From: Coemansia sp. RSA 487
Lineage: Eukaryota > Kickxellomycota > Kickxellomycetes > Kickxellales > Kickxellaceae
Assembly: GCA_027577595.1 (NCBI GenBank)
Contig: JANBRJ010000130.1
Span: 1-34,916, forward strand
Direction: 5' to 3'
DNA: 34,916 bases
The notes beneath the pieces are model-generated. The model was not told where the DNA came from, searched no databases, and was given only the letters and a program-made list of their open reading frames with translations. The stretch's first letter is position 1, and each line of letters starts with the position of its first letter. Shown here one piece after another: positions 33,539 through 34,916 of this stretch. The translations under genes and the position numbers were made by a program.

Positions 33539-34916
33539 ATGTCCTCTGAGAAAAACACGGATCCAAAAAACAAAAGAAGAGGTCCTTTGGACGGTGGGCA
33601 CGAGAAAAGGCTTCGTCGCGAAAGCAACCAGCAGCTCCAGCCAGAATCGCACTCCAGCAATTCAGAAGACGATTCGAAACTCTGGAAAGGTGCGCTTGGT
33701 GTCTGTACATTGTCAGAGGTCGACAATATTCTTTGTGAAGCGCTTGACGGCTCCCTTTCTTGCCAGCCCGATAACTCGCTGGCAAAGGCTGGACACGAGC
33801 CTGGCTCTCAGGAAATGGATACTCAACCATGCACACCTGAGAATAGATCCTCTCAGCCTTCAGCTTTTCAGGGGTCTCCAAGGACAAGGATCACTGGTCG
33901 CACTATTCGGCTTGGCCTTTGCGAGTGGGCTAATTTTATCGACGAAGATGCTACTTTTGTTGACAAGTCTGCTGCAATTGCTGATATCATGAGCCCACGC
34001 GTCGGGAAGGTGATTGCTGGAATGTACCCGCGGCGTATGGGTAAAACGACTTTTCTACAGACACTGGCAAACTTTTTGGATATTGTTGGAGACATGCCAC
34101 GGAGCCAACGCGAGAAGCATTTCCGACAATGCGCTTTATATGAATTGCATCCCAAGTTTTTTGAGGAGAACTTTGCAAAATATCCAGTAATTATGCTTGA
34201 TTTCAAGGTAAGCCAGCAGTCTGCATTGTTGCTTCTTTAATGCTCTTGCTAACGCGTATGCTGATATTGCGTAACTAATTTTATCGATGTTCCTTCCTGT
34301 TTTTGCGTTTTTTTCTTTAGACAAGTTGCCCCAAGTCTTTTGACGATGTCCCATCCTGTCTCCGCAAGTCTGTGCTCGCAGCGACGTCCAAATACACCGA
34401 ACTACTTTGCAATCTTTTGGATGATGTGGATAGCGGTTATAAGCATTTAGGACTTGACAAGGATATTATTAAACGGAAACAACGCCAGATCAAAGAATTT
34501 ATAGACGACGTGAGCTACGTAATGGGAAGTCGCGATGCCCAAACTACACATCTTTCGGCTATTTCAGGGATTATTCCTGATTTGATGAAAGTTCTATACA
34601 CCATTTTCGGGCGCAGATCTGTTTTGATTGTCGATGAATATGATGCCCCCTTCATGAGCGCACTATGCCACGTTGAGGATGCCAAGGAGCAAGCTAATAT
34701 CCAACAAACATATTCCGAATTCCTTTGCGAAAGCCTAAAGGTAAGATTATTTGATGCTGCATGATGGTTATTATTGATATCCAATTAATTCTGGTTGCTA
34801 ATTATCTATACCACATGTGCAGCCTGTTCTTTGTAAGTATGCGGGGCTTTACATGTGTAGAATAACAAACATCTTCATTCAGGCATACTCGTTGGCGTAT
34901 TTGACGTTCGGGGCAT
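33539..34916 (+). CDS. AAA-ATPase-like protein (PF09820 type), spliced, runs off the window
   Basis: Exons 33539-34207, 34321-34740 and 34861 onward join in phase 0. Residues 1-120 are polar and disordered with a basic patch (KNKRRGPLDGGHEKRLRRES), a likely nuclear signal. The ATPase region starts near LCEWANFIDEDATFVDKSA (about 124-142). Walker A is YPRRMGKTTFLQT (about 163-175) and Walker B is SVLIVDEYDAPFM (about 323-335). Exon 3 reads GILVGVFDVRG, a conserved step of this family after the Walker B region. Relatives in bacteria and early-diverging fungi usually end in a PD-(D/E)XK nuclease-like domain, which would lie beyond the window. They are often multicopy and linked to biological conflict, but their role in fungi is unknown. 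The start at 33539 is chosen over 33395. Confidence 0.82.
34208..34320 (+). other. Intron 1 of the AAA-ATPase-like gene (113 nt)
   Basis: Begins GTAAGC, ends TTTTTCTTTAG, phase 0. Removal joins MLDFK to TSCPKSFDDV, which continues the family pattern. Confidence 0.8.
34741..34860 (+). other. Intron 2 of the AAA-ATPase-like gene (120 nt)
   Basis: Begins GTAAGA, ends TGTGTAG, phase 0. The next exon reads NNKHLHSGILVGVFDVRG, matching the family. An alternative AG at 34821-34822 would not give this reading. Confidence 0.7.

Overview
The window is a gene-dense, intron-poor stretch of a fungal nuclear genome. The gene content is eukaryotic and fungal: TMA20, complex I NDUFS4, CSC1/OSCA, PDK1, a Fet3-type copper oxidase, a UFD1-domain protein and a relic of the fungal tryptophan synthase. 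The few introns seen are short GT-AG introns of about 55 to 120 nt. Three traits recall Kickxellomycotina (Coemansia/Linderina-like early-diverging fungi): an array of secreted trypsins, a decayed F-box/LRR-like family member and an AAA-ATPase-like gene. This placement is inference from recognised families, not from a search.

Layout. Positions 1-3240 hold a small spliced gene of unknown function, TMA20 (+) and NDUFS4 (-). Positions 3241-6870 encode a CSC1/OSCA-type channel with a very long tail. Positions 7244-7618 encode the most striking gene: a secreted precursor made of seven near-identical 14-residue units separated by Lys-Arg, laid out like a yeast alpha-factor precursor. It is followed on the same strand by an arrestin-fold protein, a secreted Fet3-like multicopper oxidase, a SAS4-like chromatin protein and a PDK1 kinase. 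A MATA/Ste11-like HMG-box regulator (-) and a UFD1-zinc-finger protein (+) diverge from a 1.1-kb intergenic region.

Positions 18786-24558 are a tandem array on the minus strand: one decayed and three apparently intact trypsin-like proteases. All keep Asp at the S1 specificity site, have a short propeptide ending in Arg, and end in the same Cys-x-Phe-x-x-Cys-[Leu/Phe] tail. Divergent from the array lies a GPI-anchored relative (25201-26319) that has lost the catalytic His and Ser. It is followed by an SppA-type signal peptide peptidase.

The right end (28483-34916) is accessory-looking. It has a 2-kb AT-rich gap with two TATA-headed mini-ORFs, a multiply broken F-box/LRR-like pseudogene, a truncated tryptophan synthase beta relic, and a spliced AAA-ATPase-like gene that runs off the window.

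Working hypothesis: the repeat precursor is a Kex2-processed signalling peptide. Each unit begins with Glu-Pro or Asn-Pro, which an X-Pro dipeptidyl aminopeptidase could trim to leave a 10-residue peptide ending WYV. An HMG-box regulator of the type found at fungal mating loci lies 7 kb away. Whether the two are functionally linked is untested.
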